Shown here: in pieces, positions 36,344 to 43,952 of the stretch | How positions within the stretch are numbered: position 1 is the stretch's first letter | Layout of the letters: every line of letters begins with the position of its first letter | Assembly: GCF_002980555.1 (NCBI RefSeq) | Contig: NZ_PVBT01000003.1 | Location: 558,001-622,000 of the forward strand | From: Phyllobacterium myrsinacearum | GTDB taxonomy: Bacteria > Pseudomonadota > Alphaproteobacteria > Rhizobiales > Rhizobiaceae | DNA: 64,000 bases | Reading direction: 5' to 3' | Position numbers and translations under genes: made by a program | Notes under the pieces: generated by a model | Told to the model about the DNA's origin: nothing | Databases searched by the model: none | Seen by the model: the letters and a program-made list of their open reading frames with translations, nothing else

Positions 36344-36362
36344 GATTTCCGGTCGCTGAATG

Positions 36363-36405
36363 AAAAAGGCGCGGCCCGCTGAAGAGCAGGCCGCGCCTTG
36401 TTTTT
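36363..36405 (+). terminator. Rho-independent terminator after the MHS transporter
   Basis: An 11-bp stem AAGGCGCGGCC/GGCCGCGCCTT with a 12-base loop, followed by GTTTTT. The A-run on the left could also allow it to act on the convergent gene at 36418. Confidence 0.9.
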
Positions 36406-36417
36406 GCGATGAACAAT

Positions 36418-36804
36418 TCAGTAGTTCGGATCGTAGACCAGGCGGTCGCGGTTTGCCGGGCGGTCATAGACCGGTGCGCGGTTCTGATTCTGCTTGGCAA
36501 GCGATCCGATGATCACGGCCCCGAGCGCCAGTCCGGCAACACCGGCGATAATGGCCGTGTCGCGGTTCTTGCGGCGGTCCGAACGCTCGGACCGGTAGTC
36601 CCGGTTGCGGTAGTAGTCCCGTTCACGATAGTAGTCATCGCCGCGATCACGGTAGTAGCTGTCGCGATAGGAGCGCCCGCCGGACCAGCCGCCATCATCG
36701 TAGGAAGAATAGTAGTCGCCGGCCTGGGCCGGAGCCGATGGCAGGCTGATTGCGCTGATCGAAACGGCAGCAACCAGAAGAGCAGCGAGTATCTTTTTCA
36801 TCAT
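36418..36804 (-). CDS. Exported Arg/Tyr/Asp-rich protein with C-terminal hydrophobic segment
   Basis: A 128-residue protein starting MMKKILAALLVAAVSISAIS, a clear signal peptide (cleavage near AQA-GD). The middle is a low-complexity RDYYRDR-like run with many RY, YYR and RD repeats. Near the C-terminus a GVAGLALGAVIIGSLA segment could be a glycine-rich membrane segment, followed by a QNQNRAPVYDRP tail. The upstream open frame is not part of the gene; GAGGACCGC lies before ATG 36804. It resembles small exported rhizobial proteins of unknown function. Confidence 0.78.
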   Translation of the reverse strand: MMKKILAALLVAAVSISAISLPSAPAQAGDYYSSYDDGGWSGGRSYRDSYYRDRGDDYYRERDYYRNRDYRSERSDRRKNRDTAIIAGVAGLALGAVIIGSLAKQNQNRAPVYDRPANRDRLVYDPNY

Positions 36805-36886
36805 GCGGTCCTCAACGTTAATTCGTTGAGCACAGATATAGAGCCCGCCGGCTGAACCGGTGATGAATGCTGCCGTTAGCTGCCGT

Positions 36887-38188
36887 TCACAGGGTGATGG
36901 TCCGGGCCTGCACCTGCAGGGCACGGCCGGCACCCCAGCCGAAAATGGCAACGCCAATGCCGAGCAGCACGAACAGGATGGCGGTTGCCGCATAGCTTTC
37001 GGTGACGCTGTGGATCAGGCCGACAAGCAGCGGGCCGACAGCGGCAAGCATGTAGCCGACGCATTGGGCCATGCCGGAGAGATGCGAGGCGACATGCGAG
37101 TCGGGCGAGCGCAGCACGATCATCGTCATGGCAATGGCGATGAGCCCGCCCTGGCCGATGCCCTGGACGACAGCCCACAGCCAGACCGTGGAGAGCGGCG
37201 CAAACAGCAGGCCGAGCAGACCGGCAACGGCAATCGTGACCAGCGCCACATTGATCAGGCTCTGATTGCGGCAACGCACGGCAATCGACGGCACGAGCAG
37301 GCAGGTGAAGACCTGCGCCATGACCGACACGGAAACCACGACACCGGCGGTCGTCCCGTCAAGGCCGCGATCGCGCAGGATGGGTGCCAGCCAGCCGAAG
37401 ACGCAATAGGCGAGTGCCGACTGCAGGCCCATGAACAGGGTGACCTGCCAGGCCAGGCGGTCACGCCAGAGGCCAACCACCTTGAAGCCTGCATGTTTGG
37501 TGCGGACCTTGCGGGCGAGGGCCTGCGGCAGCCAGATCGTGGTGACAACCAGCGCCGGCACGGCCCAGGCACTGAGCGCCAGCGACCATGATCCACCCAG
37601 CAGCTTCTGGACCGGCAGGGTCAGGCCGGCCGCACTGGCCGCGCCCGCGCACAGCGCCATGGTGTAAAGGCCGGTCATCATGCCGGTGCGGCTGGCGAAA
37701 TCGCGCTTCACCAGGCCGGGCAGCAGGACATTGCCGATGGCGATGCAGCCGCCCGCCAGCGCCGTGCCGATGAACAGCAGGGGCAGGGATTGAAGCCCGC
37801 GCAGGGCAGTGCCGAGCGCCAGCAGGAGGAGAACGCCGAGCAGTGTGCGCTCAGCGCCAATCCGCTGGGCAAGACGCGGCGCCAGCGGGGCAAACAGGCC
37901 AAGGCAGAGCACCGGCAGCGTGGTGAGCACGCCCGCGCCGAAGGATGACAGTCCGGTCTGGGCGATGATCTCGGGCAAAAGCGCCGATGCGCTGGAGAAG
38001 ACCGGGCGCAGATTGTAGGCGATGAGAACGAGGCTGAGGCCGAACAGGATCTGCGCGCCGGGGGTTTTGAAATCCGGCACGCGCGGCTGGGGGACGCTGT
38101 CCACCTCGGCATCGACAAGCTGCTTGGCGGCAATGTCGAGATCCGCTGTGAGGCGGCTGGAATGTTCAGGCGGAAGATGCTGGTTCAT
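36887..38188 (-). CDS. MFS transporter, NimT/CynX-type
   Basis: A 433-residue protein with an N-terminal cytoplasmic extension of about 50 residues (MNQHLPPEHSSRLTADL...) and about twelve hydrophobic segments. The first helix region reads LSLVLIAYNLRPVFSSASALLPEI and the loop APLAPRLAQRIGAERTL, typical of the NimT/CynX (cyanate permease-like) subgroup. It overlaps the stop of the upstream GntR/FCD regulator by 4 bases (ATGA), so it is under the same transcript. The substrate is unknown. Confidence 0.85.
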   Translation of the reverse strand: MNQHLPPEHSSRLTADLDIAAKQLVDAEVDSVPQPRVPDFKTPGAQILFGLSLVLIAYNLRPVFSSASALLPEIIAQTGLSSFGAGVLTTLPVLCLGLFAPLAPRLAQRIGAERTLLGVLLLLALGTALRGLQSLPLLFIGTALAGGCIAIGNVLLPGLVKRDFASRTGMMTGLYTMALCAGAASAAGLTLPVQKLLGGSWSLALSAWAVPALVVTTIWLPQALARKVRTKHAGFKVVGLWRDRLAWQVTLFMGLQSALAYCVFGWLAPILRDRGLDGTTAGVVVSVSVMAQVFTCLLVPSIAVRCRNQSLINVALVTIAVAGLLGLLFAPLSTVWLWAVVQGIGQGGLIAIAMTMIVLRSPDSHVASHLSGMAQCVGYMLAAVGPLLVGLIHSVTESYAATAILFVLLGIGVAIFGWGAGRALQVQARTITL

Positions 38189-38862
38189 GATGCGAGCAAC
38201 CGGTCAAGTTCGATGAGAAGGGGAGCCATGAAAGCGCGGGCGGTGGATGCCGCCTTGTCCGGGTCGCCGGTCTCAATCGCGTCGATGATGGCAGCATGGG
38301 CGGCCATGTCGGGTTCGGGCAGTTCGCCCGTGACCGTGGCCCGGATGACTTCCTGGGTGGAAACAGAGAAGAATTCATAGACCTCGATGAGGGCCAGATT
38401 GTTTGATGCGGCCACCACCGCCTTGTGGAAGGCGAGATCGTGCTGGACATAGTGATCGTGCCGGGCAGTGTCGTATTCGCCGCGATCGGCCAGCAGCTGG
38501 CGCAGGTCGGCGACGACCTCCGGAGTGTGGCGCAGGGCGGCCAGCCGCGCCGCTTCGACCTCCAGGGCGCAGCGCGCCTCGACCTGGTCGCGCAGGCCGG
38601 TGCGCCTGATCCGCAGCAGGCTTTCATCCGGATTGATGATCGAGCGGACATAGGTGCCGGAGCCCTGCTTGGTCTCCAGAAACCCTTGCGCAACGAGAAC
38701 CCGCACCGCTTCACGCACGGTTCCGCGGCTGACGCCGAGCATGTCGGCAAGGGCAGCCTCGTTGGGGATACGGTCGCCGACCGGCCAGCGATTGCCAGTG
38801 ATTTCGGCGCGTATATTGTCAATCGCCGTATCGGCCAGATTGGTGCGGGCGGCAGGCTGCAT
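38185..38862 (-). CDS. GntR-family regulator, FadR/FCD subtype
   Basis: A 225-residue regulator with an N-terminal winged helix (IRAEITGNRWPVGDRIPNEA, LADMLGVSRGTVREAVRVLVAQGFL) and a C-terminal all-helical FCD ligand domain with metal-site histidines (TARHDHYVQHDLAFHKAV). The FCD type binds small organic acids. It is the first gene of a two-gene operon with the overlapping MFS transporter. A dyad at 38871-38909 lies immediately upstream, so it probably controls its own operon. Confidence 0.9.
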   Translation of the reverse strand: MQPAARTNLADTAIDNIRAEITGNRWPVGDRIPNEAALADMLGVSRGTVREAVRVLVAQGFLETKQGSGTYVRSIINPDESLLRIRRTGLRDQVEARCALEVEAARLAALRHTPEVVADLRQLLADRGEYDTARHDHYVQHDLAFHKAVVAASNNLALIEVYEFFSVSTQEVIRATVTGELPEPDMAAHAAIIDAIETGDPDKAASTARAFMAPLLIELDRLLAS

Positions 38863-38870
38863 GATATGGA

Positions 38871-38909
38871 AGTCCCAAAGTCATCTGATGACTTGATAAT
38901 TATGGGACT
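38871..38909. promoter_or_regulatory. Nested dyad operator upstream of the GntR/FCD-MFS operon
   Basis: Outer arms AGTCCCA (38871-38877) and TGGGACT (38903-38909) enclose an inner palindrome AAGTCAT-CTG-ATGACTT (38878-38894). GTCATCTGATGAC resembles known FadR-type operators. It sits directly before the regulator start at 38862, the position expected for autorepression. Confidence 0.72.
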
Positions 38910-38964
38910 GCCGGGCGCCTGTCAAGGCGCCCCAGATGGATAGAGACTGGCGAGGTCCGGTGTC

Positions 38965-39294
38965 TTAGCGGTAGATCACGATCGGCCGGCGATGAACGAT
39001 GATGGGAGCCGGACGCTCGATGATCACGGTTCTTGGCCCGAATGCTTCCAGCGGGAACCAGTAGCCGCGATAGAAGCGGTAGCCCGGCCGGTAATAGCCG
39101 TAGCCGCGGTGGCCGTTGTAGTAATAGCCGTCGTGCCAGCCGTAATAGCCGTGCCGCCAGTAGACGGGCTCGGCCTGGGATTGCAGGTGTTCGCCCTGCA
39201 CCGGCAGGAGCGGCAGGGCGCTGGCGCTCTGTGCTCCGGCAAGCGTGGCAATGGCGACAAGACCGCCGGTAATCATGCTCAGGATGGTTCTCAT
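38965..39294 (-). CDS. Exported Tyr/Gly/His-rich small protein
   Basis: A 109-residue protein starting MRTILSMITGGLVAIATLAG with signal peptide cleavage near ASA-LP. The middle is tyrosine/glycine/histidine-rich (WRHGYYGWHDGYYYNGHRG), followed by a YRPGYRFYRGYWFPLEAFG tract and an arginine/isoleucine tail. It resembles small exported rhizobial proteins of unknown function. It lies just after the DUF1501 gene in the same direction with 30 bases between, so it may be the end of the sigma-factor operon. Confidence 0.75.
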   Translation of the reverse strand: MRTILSMITGGLVAIATLAGAQSASALPLLPVQGEHLQSQAEPVYWRHGYYGWHDGYYYNGHRGYGYYRPGYRFYRGYWFPLEAFGPRTVIIERPAPIIVHRRPIVIYR

Positions 39295-39324
39295 GATAGC
39301 CTCTTCAAAGGGTTGGTTGGTGGT

Positions 39325-40479
39325 TCACGTTCTGATCAGCCCCTGCAGGGACCGGTCAAAGGGACGGTCCGGAAAGAGCGTTTGCATGGTGCGCTCGGGT
39401 TCGAGACCAAAGGTTTCCGCGGCAAGCGCCGCGATCAGCGCGTCGAGATCCATGGTGGGTTTCAGGTCGCGGTTTTCGTAAAGTGCATTCGGAGCAAGGC
39501 CCGGCCAGTCGGCCAGGATGCGGCCGCCATTGACGGCGCCGCCGAGGATGAGCGCGGTTGTCGCCGTGCCATGATCGGTCCCGCCGGTGCCGTTGGCGGC
39601 GGCGGTGCGGCCGAATTCGGTTGCCACGAGAACGGTGGTCTGCTGCCAGACGTCGCCAAGCCCGTCGCGCATGGCATCGATCATGGCATCAAGCGCCTTG
39701 AGCTGGTTGGCGAGCCGGTTCTCCTGGCCGCTATGGGTATCCCAGCCGCTGGTTTCGATCATGGCAATGCGCGGACCATCGGGCAGGACAAGCGCCTCGG
39801 CGGCGGTTCTGCCGGCGGTGGCGGGATTCTGGCGGGTTTCCATGTCGTGGAACAAGCCGCGCGCTTCCATCGCCGCACTCCAGACCGGATGAAACTGCTG
39901 GTCCCGGTCGTAGAGCTGCGCCACCCGCAGCAGGAGGTCATCGGATGCTTCCGGCAGGTTCGACGGCGCATAGGAGGTTACATCAGCCGCGCCGCGCAGG
40001 GCAGCCGGTATGGTCGGAGCGAAGGCAATGGCCTTGTCGGCCGATTTCGGCAGCAGCGTCACCAGCCGGTTCAGCCAGCCATCGCGGATCTGGTAGGGGC
40101 TGGTGCCGCCGGTCTCCAGGACATTCTGGCCGTCGAAATGCGAGCGCTCCCGGTAGGGCGAGGCGACGGCATGCACGAACAGCGCCTGCCGGTTGCCATA
40201 GAGTGTACCCATGCCAGCGAGCGCAGGATGCAGGGCGAACATGCCGTCCAGCTTGATGGCGTCGGCCGTCTGGATGGCGAGGCTGCCGCGCAGTTGCGCA
40301 TAGGCGGGGTCGGCATAGGGCACGACGATGTTGAGGCCATCGGCGGCGCCGCGCTGGATGATGAAGACGAAGCGGCGGTCGCTCGCCACATTGGCAAAGA
40401 CGATACGCGGCGCCACGAGCATCGATCCCGCCCCGATGGCGGCCAGACGCAGAAAATCCCGGCGGTTGGTCATGCTCAT
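39325..40479 (-). CDS. DUF1501 family protein (Tat-exported, sulfatase/alkaline-phosphatase-like fold)
   Basis: A 384-residue exported protein with a twin-arginine signal peptide (MTNRRDFLRLAAIGAGSMLVA) that predicts folded export to the periplasm. The domain shows FIIQRGAADGLNIVVPYADP, HDMETR, SGWDTHSGQENR, TEFGRTAAANGTGGTDHG and the AFAPTIPAALRG stretch, all characteristic of DUF1501 (alkaline-phosphatase superfamily). The THSGQ and GGTDHG histidines could bind metal. It overlaps the DUF1800 stop (ATGA). DUF1501 and DUF1800 genes are commonly paired, with no established function. Confidence 0.9.
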   Translation of the reverse strand: MSMTNRRDFLRLAAIGAGSMLVAPRIVFANVASDRRFVFIIQRGAADGLNIVVPYADPAYAQLRGSLAIQTADAIKLDGMFALHPALAGMGTLYGNRQALFVHAVASPYRERSHFDGQNVLETGGTSPYQIRDGWLNRLVTLLPKSADKAIAFAPTIPAALRGAADVTSYAPSNLPEASDDLLLRVAQLYDRDQQFHPVWSAAMEARGLFHDMETRQNPATAGRTAAEALVLPDGPRIAMIETSGWDTHSGQENRLANQLKALDAMIDAMRDGLGDVWQQTTVLVATEFGRTAAANGTGGTDHGTATTALILGGAVNGGRILADWPGLAPNALYENRDLKPTMDLDALIAALAAETFGLEPERTMQTLFPDRPFDRSLQGLIRT

Positions 40480-41867
40480 CTCCGTTGAAAATCAGGTGAA
40501 ACAAGCAGAAGGGCGATGCCCGTCTGGACGGATTCGGCACGGTTGATTTCCATAGCCGTGCTGCCGGTCAGCGTGTCTGCGAGCAGGTTGCGCGCCAGCT
40601 CTTCCGGTTTCAGCGACCGGTCCGCTTTTGCAGCCAGCCGTTGTGAAACCTCGACGCGCCGCACCAGCGCATCGGGCGCCAGCCAGCTCGCCGCGATATC
40701 GTCATAGCCGGCGGGTGAGCGCGGCAGCCAGACCGGCTGTCCCAGCTGGCTCAACAGGTTGGCGGCGTTGGCTTTGCCAAGGTCGGGATAATCCAGCCCG
40801 CGCATGGCCGAAACCAGCCATTCCCAGGGGGTCTTGATCTTGGCAGCCTGTACCGCCCATGCCTCCGGTGCGTCGACGAGGGCTTGATACACCGCGGGCA
40901 AATCGCCACCGGAGGCAAGAAACGCCTTGCTGACCCGCTTCACGGCGCTTTGGGGCGGGGTGTCGGCGATGAAATGACGGCAGAGCTTTGTGGCGATGTG
41001 GTTCGCCGTTGCCGGATCACTGGCGAGATCCTTCAGGACGGCGCCCGCCTGATCCTCGCCGGATGCGCCGTAGACGCGGTGGCGGATCAGCCGGCTTCCC
41101 GGCTGGTGCAGGCCGGGGCGATACTGAAAGACACCGGCCTGACTGGTATCCGCCTTGCCGCCCATGCGCCCGGCTGACCAGCCGGTGAGGGCAAGGGCGA
41201 ACTCCGTCACGTCCTTCTGCGTATAGCCCGACCCGACGCCGACCGTGTGCAGTTCCATGATCTCGCGGGCCAGATTCTCGTTGATTCCCGGCAGCTTGCC
41301 GGCATTGCGCCGCTTGGCGCGCGTGGCGAGAGGGCTGTCGGGACCCGCCGAGCGGACCTGATCGAGATAGATCAGCATGGCCGGATGCTGTTCGACGGCC
41401 AGCAGCAGATCGGTAAAGCGCCCGGTGACATGGGGGCGGATTGCTTCCCGCTCGAAAGCGCCCGCAAGGCTCAGCATTGCGGGATTGTCGGCCGATACGG
41501 CAAAATGGTTCGACCAGAAATGCACGAGCGCTTCCAGGAAGGGCGCGGGTGTCGCAAGGGCATTGAGGCTGCGCGCGTCGATCTCGCTGCGGTAAAGCAG
41601 GCGGGCGGCCTTGTTCAGTTCCTTGCGCAGGGCGATTTTCTCGTCGCCGTCGAGTGCCTGCAGTTTTTGCCGGTCACTGGCATACTGTGCTGCGATTTCG
41701 GGTGTGGTCTGGAGCTGGGCAAAGGCTGCCGGGCGCGGATCGTAGCGGCCGATCTGATCGAGCAGCCAGCGCCTGGGGTCGGCTGGAAGCGGCTCGCTTG
41801 CCCGCTTTCCCAAACCGAAGCGATTGACCGCAATGACCGCCGTCGCATCTGTTGCCGTTGTAACCAT
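40476..41867 (-). CDS. DUF1800 family protein
   Basis: A 463-residue protein starting at ATG 41867 (a GGAGAAGACC leader is present). The N-terminus VNRFGLGKRASEPLPADPRRWLLDQI and the motif FWSNHFAVSADNPA followed by LAREIMELHTVGVGSGYTQKDVTEFALALTGW are the DUF1800 signature. The HTVGVGSGYT segment is highly conserved. No classical signal peptide is evident, so it may be exported with DUF1501 or act in the cytoplasm. It is co-transcribed with DUF1501 and the ECF sigma factor. Confidence 0.9.
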   Translation of the reverse strand: MVTTATDATAVIAVNRFGLGKRASEPLPADPRRWLLDQIGRYDPRPAAFAQLQTTPEIAAQYASDRQKLQALDGDEKIALRKELNKAARLLYRSEIDARSLNALATPAPFLEALVHFWSNHFAVSADNPAMLSLAGAFEREAIRPHVTGRFTDLLLAVEQHPAMLIYLDQVRSAGPDSPLATRAKRRNAGKLPGINENLAREIMELHTVGVGSGYTQKDVTEFALALTGWSAGRMGGKADTSQAGVFQYRPGLHQPGSRLIRHRVYGASGEDQAGAVLKDLASDPATANHIATKLCRHFIADTPPQSAVKRVSKAFLASGGDLPAVYQALVDAPEAWAVQAAKIKTPWEWLVSAMRGLDYPDLGKANAANLLSQLGQPVWLPRSPAGYDDIAASWLAPDALVRRVEVSQRLAAKADRSLKPEELARNLLADTLTGSTAMEINRAESVQTGIALLLVSPDFQRR

Positions 41868-41942
41868 GGTCTTCTCCGTTCGCAGCCTGTCTGGCATTGA
41901 CAGTCATTGAACGGGGGCGCCGGAAAATTCCGTCGCGGGCAC

Positions 41943-42413
41943 TCATTGTTTTTTTGCCGGCGTCTGCCTGAGGATGACGTTGCGCTTTTTCAAACCCTCG
42001 ACAAGCGTCTTGCGGTCCTCCGGCGACAGACTTTCGGCGAAGGCGACGATGGTCTGCTCGATGCGCGTCCGCAGGGCGAAATCGGCCTCGCGCGCCCTGG
42101 TCAGTTCCGCATTGACCGCAGCGGGATCGATGACATCCTGTGCCAGAAGCCGGGCAATCTCGGCACGGCTTGCCCGTCCGGCATCGGCCAGCGGTATGTT
42201 GTCCTTGCGCGCCGCCGCCAGATTTTGCCGCAGGGCCTTCTGTTGCTCCGGCGTGAGATACTCGGCGGCAAAGCGCACGCCGCGCCGGTTTTCCTTGGTC
42301 CAGGAATAGCCGAATGTATGCCAGATATAACCGCCGCCGATCACCCCGCCCGCAATGAAGACATTCAGGGCAAGCGAAGCGACAAGAAGAATGTTGCGTG
42401 ACCGTTCACTCAT
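41943..42413 (-). CDS. Periplasmic Spy-like / heavy-metal-sensor-like protein
   Basis: A 156-residue protein with an N-terminal membrane anchor (NILLVASLALNVFIAGGVIGGGYI) and a helical periplasmic domain containing LTPEQQKALRQNLAAAR and SLSPEDRKTLVEGLKKR. The paired L-T/S-P-E-x-R/Q-x motifs are typical of the Spy/CpxP/CnrX-type sensor fold (PF13801). The start codon abuts the anti-sigma-like gene's stop. In this context it may sense envelope stress or metal for the sigma factor, an inference from operon structure. Confidence 0.82.
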   Translation of the reverse strand: MSERSRNILLVASLALNVFIAGGVIGGGYIWHTFGYSWTKENRRGVRFAAEYLTPEQQKALRQNLAAARKDNIPLADAGRASRAEIARLLAQDVIDPAAVNAELTRAREADFALRTRIEQTIVAFAESLSPEDRKTLVEGLKKRNVILRQTPAKKQ

Positions 42414-42824
42414 TTACTCGTCCAGTTCATCAGAGATGTTGAAGGCGGTGACCGCATAGGCCTGGTCCTCATATCCGCGCGATTCGGCGGAATGAATGAC
42501 GCCGATGAGCAGGGCGCCAGTGATTGCGCCCGCCAGTCCAATGCCGGCGAACCCGGTGCCCTGCCACCAGAGGCGGGCGCGTTTCCAGCCGGACCAGGAC
42601 TTGCCGGAGGAGGCAATGATGCGCTCGCGCAGCGCGGCCTGCGCCGGGGCGATCCGGTACTGCGCCAGCATGCCGTCGAGTTCAGCCGCCAGCCTGAGGG
42701 CCGGCTGGGCAATATCGGGATGCTCCCGGATGAAAGCGACGGCGCCAGCCTGTTCGGGCGGCGGCCAACGCCGCACCTCGCCACCATAGATCTCGGTCAG
42801 TTCCTGAAAGCGTTGCGGGGTCAT
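42414..42824 (-). CDS. Anti-sigma-factor-like membrane protein
   Basis: A 136-residue protein with an N-terminal cytoplasmic helical part (MTPQRFQELTEIYGGEVRRW...) and one central membrane segment (GTGFAGIGLAGAITGALLIGVI) followed by a short periplasmic tail. It overlaps the sigma factor stop by 4 bases and is directly followed by the Spy-like sensor, the classical position of an anti-sigma factor. No zinc-binding HxxxCxxC motif is present, so it is not a ZAS-type anti-sigma. Assignment is by position and topology. Confidence 0.65.
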   Translation of the reverse strand: MTPQRFQELTEIYGGEVRRWPPPEQAGAVAFIREHPDIAQPALRLAAELDGMLAQYRIAPAQAALRERIIASSGKSWSGWKRARLWWQGTGFAGIGLAGAITGALLIGVIHSAESRGYEDQAYAVTAFNISDELDE

Positions 42825-43381
42825 TTGGCCTTCTCCTGTTGGGCAGTCTCTTCCAGGGCTGTCCGCAAATTGCGCCGGGCACGGGCCAGAAGGCTCTCCA
42901 GGGCTTCAATGCTGATATCCATGATCTGCGCTGCCTCGATATTGCTGAACTCCTGATAATATTGAAGCACGATGGCCTCCCTCTGCCGGTCGGGCAGGGA
43001 GGCGAGGGCCCGTTTGATCCGGTCGCTTTCGTCCCGGTTTGAAAGCGACTGTTCCGGATCGGGGGCCGGGTCCGCGCTTTCGGGTGTCTCGGCCACCGGC
43101 TGTTCCCGGTGCCGGCGCAGGCGGTCGTAGCAGAGATTGAGCGTGACCCGGTGCAGCCATGTGTCGAAGGTCGCCCGGCCGCTCTGCCAGCTGCCTGCCT
43201 GCCGCCACAGCCGGATAAAGGCCTCCTGGGCGACATCCTCGGCTTCATTGCGGTCGCCAAGCATCCGCGCCGCCAGGGCGAGCAGGCGCGGCAGCTTGCG
43301 TGTCACCATGGTTCGGACGGCCGCATCGTCATGCTGGCCGATCTTCACCAGCAGTTCTTCATCCGTGTTGCGATTGTCCAA
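42821..43381 (-). CDS. ECF-type RNA polymerase sigma factor
   Basis: A 186-residue extracytoplasmic-function sigma factor. Region 2 includes RMLGDRNEAEDVAQEAFIRLWRQ and ATFDTWLHRVTLNLCYDRLRR. A linker rich in Pro/Asp/Ser follows, then region 4 with LPDRQREAIVLQYYQEFSNIEAAQIMDISIEALES. The start is TTG at 43381. It lies 18 bases after the stop of a frameshifted EF-hand reading frame. It heads the operon with anti-sigma-like, Spy-like, DUF1800 and DUF1501 genes. Confidence 0.9.
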   Translation of the reverse strand: MDNRNTDEELLVKIGQHDDAAVRTMVTRKLPRLLALAARMLGDRNEAEDVAQEAFIRLWRQAGSWQSGRATFDTWLHRVTLNLCYDRLRRHREQPVAETPESADPAPDPEQSLSNRDESDRIKRALASLPDRQREAIVLQYYQEFSNIEAAQIMDISIEALESLLARARRNLRTALEETAQQEKAK

Positions 43382-43399
43382 GGCTTTGCACGCTTGCCG

Positions 43400-43557
43400 T
43401 TACTCCCGTGAATTGCCGGTGGCACACCTTCCGGTGCCCGCGGCATTCCTCTTTGCTACAGTATCGATTTCCGCCACATCGATGAAGCCGTCATGATGTG
43501 TATCGATGCGGGCAGCGGCACCATGGCGGGAAGAACCGCCACACCGGGCAATTTCAT
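43400..43557 (-). pseudogene. Frameshifted small EF-hand protein gene
   Basis: From ATG 43557, with AAAGGAAAAG upstream, one frame gives the signal-like MKLPGVAVLPAMVPLPA. Only after a shift of reading frame does the sequence continue as RIDTHHDGFIDVAEIDTVA, a canonical calcium loop (D1-x-H3-x-D5-G-x-I8-D9-x-x-E12, at 43469-43504), ending in a TAA at 43400-43402. Neither frame alone encodes both the start and the EF-hand. The stop is 18 bases before the sigma factor start, so the intact gene would have headed the operon. Confidence 0.55.
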
Positions 43558-43857
43558 CGGGCTTTTCCTTTCAGCAGACTGTCATTTGTCGCGCATTAAA
43601 CGGCGCAAGCGGGACAATCCGTCGCTCACGCAGAATTTTTTTGAAACCGCATCGGGGGGACGCTATTGTCCCCCTGCGGCACGGAGCAGCGTTGCTTGCG
43701 CGGGTGTCGCAATTGCGCGTCATGAACCTACTGGAATCGTTGAGCTTATCTTCACTGTGCCAAGCTGTGCAAAGTCCATAGACGGTTAACTTGATGGTTT
43801 TAGAAGGAATTTTGATTCCGCCGCGGGCGCGGCTCATGCACAGGCCGCGCTACAGAA
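43558..43857. other. Intergenic region between the sigma operon and pstS
   Basis: About 300 bases with no supported gene. It should carry the divergent promoter of the sigma/EF-hand operon at its left side and leads into the Pho box on the right. One isolated PHO-like half site CTGTCAT is at 43579-43585. A CCGCGGGCGCGGCTC...GGCCGCGC hairpin-prone segment lies at about 43819-43850. Confidence 0.45.
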
Positions 43858-43886
43858 CTGTAACAATAGTGTCATATGACTGTTAT
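43858..43886 (+). promoter_or_regulatory. Pho box with three 7-bp repeats upstream of pstS
   Basis: CTGTAAC-AATA-GTGTCAT-ATGA-CTGTTAT shows three direct 7-bp units at 11-bp spacing, the PhoB-binding arrangement (consensus CTGTCAT repeats). It stands in for a -35 region, about 67 bases before the pstS ATG, and TATATT lies just downstream as a candidate -10. This predicts phosphate-starvation activation of the operon by the PhoB encoded at its end. Confidence 0.85.
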
Positions 43887-43952
43887 ATTGGTTCTATAGA
43901 CGGCAGACGACGTCGGAGGCGTCACACAGTTAATCCAACAGGAGCTGCTCCT

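Noticed and set aside
43579-43585. Isolated CTGTCAT as a second Pho box
   Set aside because: Only one unit is present; the following 11-bp-spaced segment does not match.
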